This document shows, one piece after another, positions 5,583 through 6,300 of a stretch of 6,300 bases of DNA (its first letter is position 1; each line of letters opens with the position of its first letter). The notes beneath the pieces were generated by a model. The model was given only the letters and a program-made list of their open reading frames with translations. It made no database searches and was not told the origin of the DNA. Source of the stretch: Verrucomicrobiota bacterium. Lineage in GTDB: Bacteria > Verrucomicrobiota > Verrucomicrobiia > Limisphaerales > UBA11320. The DNA lies in contig VHDG01000245.1 in the NCBI GenBank assembly GCA_016871475.1, positions 1 through 6,300 on the forward strand, read 5' to 3'. The translations under genes were made by a program, and so were the position numbers.

Positions 5583-6230
5583 TTAGAACGGTGTAACCTT
5601 GTCCCAGAAGCGGGTGAACCAACCTTTCTTGGCGGTGCTTGAAGCGGTTCCTTTGGACAGGATGTTGATGGTGGCATCAGCAACCTGATAGCTGAACACG
5701 GTGTTGTTGGGCGTGACGTCGGCGGGCCTCACCGTGCCCCTGAGGATGATGTCCTGGCTTTCCCCTGAAAAGGAGGTCTGCCGTTTCCCCTCCACCACAA
5801 GATTGCCGTTGGGCAGCACATCCCTCACGACGACGCCCACGCGGGCGACGATCTTCTCGCTGTTGTTGATCTTGCCGCTGCCGTCGAAGTCCGAGCTCGC
5901 GCCAAACTTGAGAGCGGGAAACGCACCGCCTTTCGTCAGGAACTTGCTCTGGCCGGGACTGAACAGAAAACTGTCGATGCTCGCATCCACGCCACTTTTC
6001 TTTGCGGTCTTGGTGCTGACATCCTTCGTGGCGGTGCTGTTCTCCTGAATCACCACCGACAGCAGGTCCCCCACCGCAAAAGCTCGTTTGTCTGAGAACA
6101 TGGACCGGGCGGACACCGCATCGGCAAAGATCGGATCCCGGGCATGGAGGGGGAAACAAAGACCGGATGCCAGGATCACAAGCAGCCACACAACGGACGT
6201 GTCACATCTGGATTTGAACAGTTTGATCAT
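5583..6230 (-). CDS. flgH: FlgH, flagellar L-ring protein
   Basis: This 215-residue protein has the length and layout of FlgH, the subunit of the outer-membrane L ring that acts as a bushing for the rod. An N-terminal hydrophobic stretch (about residues 12-28) is an export signal. Family landmarks are 'VGDLLSVVIQENSTATKDVSTKT' territory at about 53-75, 'VLPNGNLVVEGKRQ' at 138-151, 'IILRGTVRPADVTPNNTV' territory at 161-178, and the closing 'KGWFTRFWDKVTPF' at 202-215, which corresponds to the usual GW-x-x-R ... PF tail. Most FlgH proteins are lipoproteins. Here the only candidate cysteine (residue 25) follows S-G-L, a poor lipobox, and a signal peptidase I site after LHA (residue 30) looks more likely. 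The gene starts within flgA behind a good ribosome binding site and ends 8 bases before the preferred flgI start. The identification is secure; the lack of lipidation is inference. Confidence 0.95.
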   Translation of the reverse strand: MIKLFKSRCDTSVVWLLVILASGLCFPLHARDPIFADAVSARSMFSDKRAFAVGDLLSVVIQENSTATKDVSTKTAKKSGVDASIDSFLFSPGQSKFLTKGGAFPALKFGASSDFDGSGKINNSEKIVARVGVVVRDVLPNGNLVVEGKRQTSFSGESQDIILRGTVRPADVTPNNTVFSYQVADATINILSKGTASSTAKKGWFTRFWDKVTPF

Positions 6231-6300
6231 TGATTACCTTTCCTCGCATCTCCCGTCGCGAACCGGGGTTACGCACACGGATGACTTGTCCGGAGGCGCC
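6202..6300 (-). CDS. flgA: FlgA, P-ring assembly chaperone, C-terminal end only (partial)
   Basis: A reading frame enters from the right edge of the window and runs 32 residues to a TGA at 6204-6202. The visible protein begins GASGQVIRVRNPGSRREMRG and ends in KVINDQTVQIQM. This fits the end of the FlgA SAF-like domain, where a turn followed by the pattern 'G-x-x-I-R-V-R-N', then a basic stretch and 'G-x-V', closes the protein. FlgA is a periplasmic chaperone that helps FlgI polymerise into the P ring around the rod. The position directly before flgH and flgI is the usual place for this gene in many phyla. The frame overlaps the start of flgH by 29 bases, which suggests translational coupling. 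Only the tail is seen, so the call rests on a short match plus context. Confidence 0.72.
   Translation of the reverse strand, partial: GASGQVIRVRNPGSRREMRGKVINDQTVQIQM
6237..6245 (-). promoter_or_regulatory. Ribosome binding site of flgH inside the flgA coding region
   Basis: On the minus strand GAGGAAAGG lies six bases before the flgH ATG at 6230. It is a good Shine-Dalgarno match and sits inside the last codons of flgA, so flgH initiation occurs while ribosomes are still translating flgA. It supports 6230 as the flgH start. Confidence 0.6.

Noticed and set aside
5273..5683. Minus-strand frame of 136 residues across the flgH/flgI junction.
   Set aside because: A shadow frame of flgH and flgI with no recognisable domain.
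1..6300. CRISPR arrays, tRNA or rRNA genes, insertion sequences, defence or phage genes.
   Set aside because: Nothing resembling them was seen; the window is almost fully occupied by flagellar genes and one binding-protein gene.

Overview
The window is one transcriptional block of bacterial flagellar genes, all on the minus strand, followed by a separate minus-strand gene for a periplasmic substrate-binding protein. Read in the direction of transcription (high to low coordinates) the order is flgA (3' end only), flgH, flgI, flgJ (rod-binding domain only), flgN, flgK, flgL. Then come a spacer of about 260 bases and a PhnD-like gene that ends near position 41. The last 40 bases hold nothing I can support.

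The organism is a motile, Gram-negative-type (diderm) bacterium, because the operon encodes P-ring and L-ring proteins. Base composition is fairly high in G+C. The gene order, the single-domain FlgJ, and the style of FlgK and FlgL suggest a non-proteobacterial lineage. Verrucomicrobiota or a similar group is my best guess, but this is an impression and not something the sequence proves.

The genes form one late-hook assembly module. FlgA chaperones P-ring assembly, FlgI builds the P ring in the peptidoglycan layer, and FlgH builds the L ring in the outer membrane. The short FlgJ is the rod cap/scaffold, FlgN is the export chaperone for the hook-filament junction proteins, and FlgK and FlgL are those proteins. 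The genes are packed with overlaps of 29 and 4 bases (flgA/flgH and flgJ/flgN) or gaps of 8 to 24 bases. Two stop codons are fused to the next gene's ribosome binding site, so the block is probably one translationally coupled operon. Its promoter lies outside the window.

The distal gene (41-919 by my preferred start) encodes an exported protein of the phosphate/phosphite/phosphonate-binding (PhnD) family. No transporter permease or ATPase gene is visible beside it. The spacer before it has two adjacent inverted repeats and no convincing terminator or promoter. I see no clearly novel system. The most worthwhile oddities are the FlgH without a usable lipobox, the orphan PhnD-like protein, and the start-site ambiguities of flgI and phnD.
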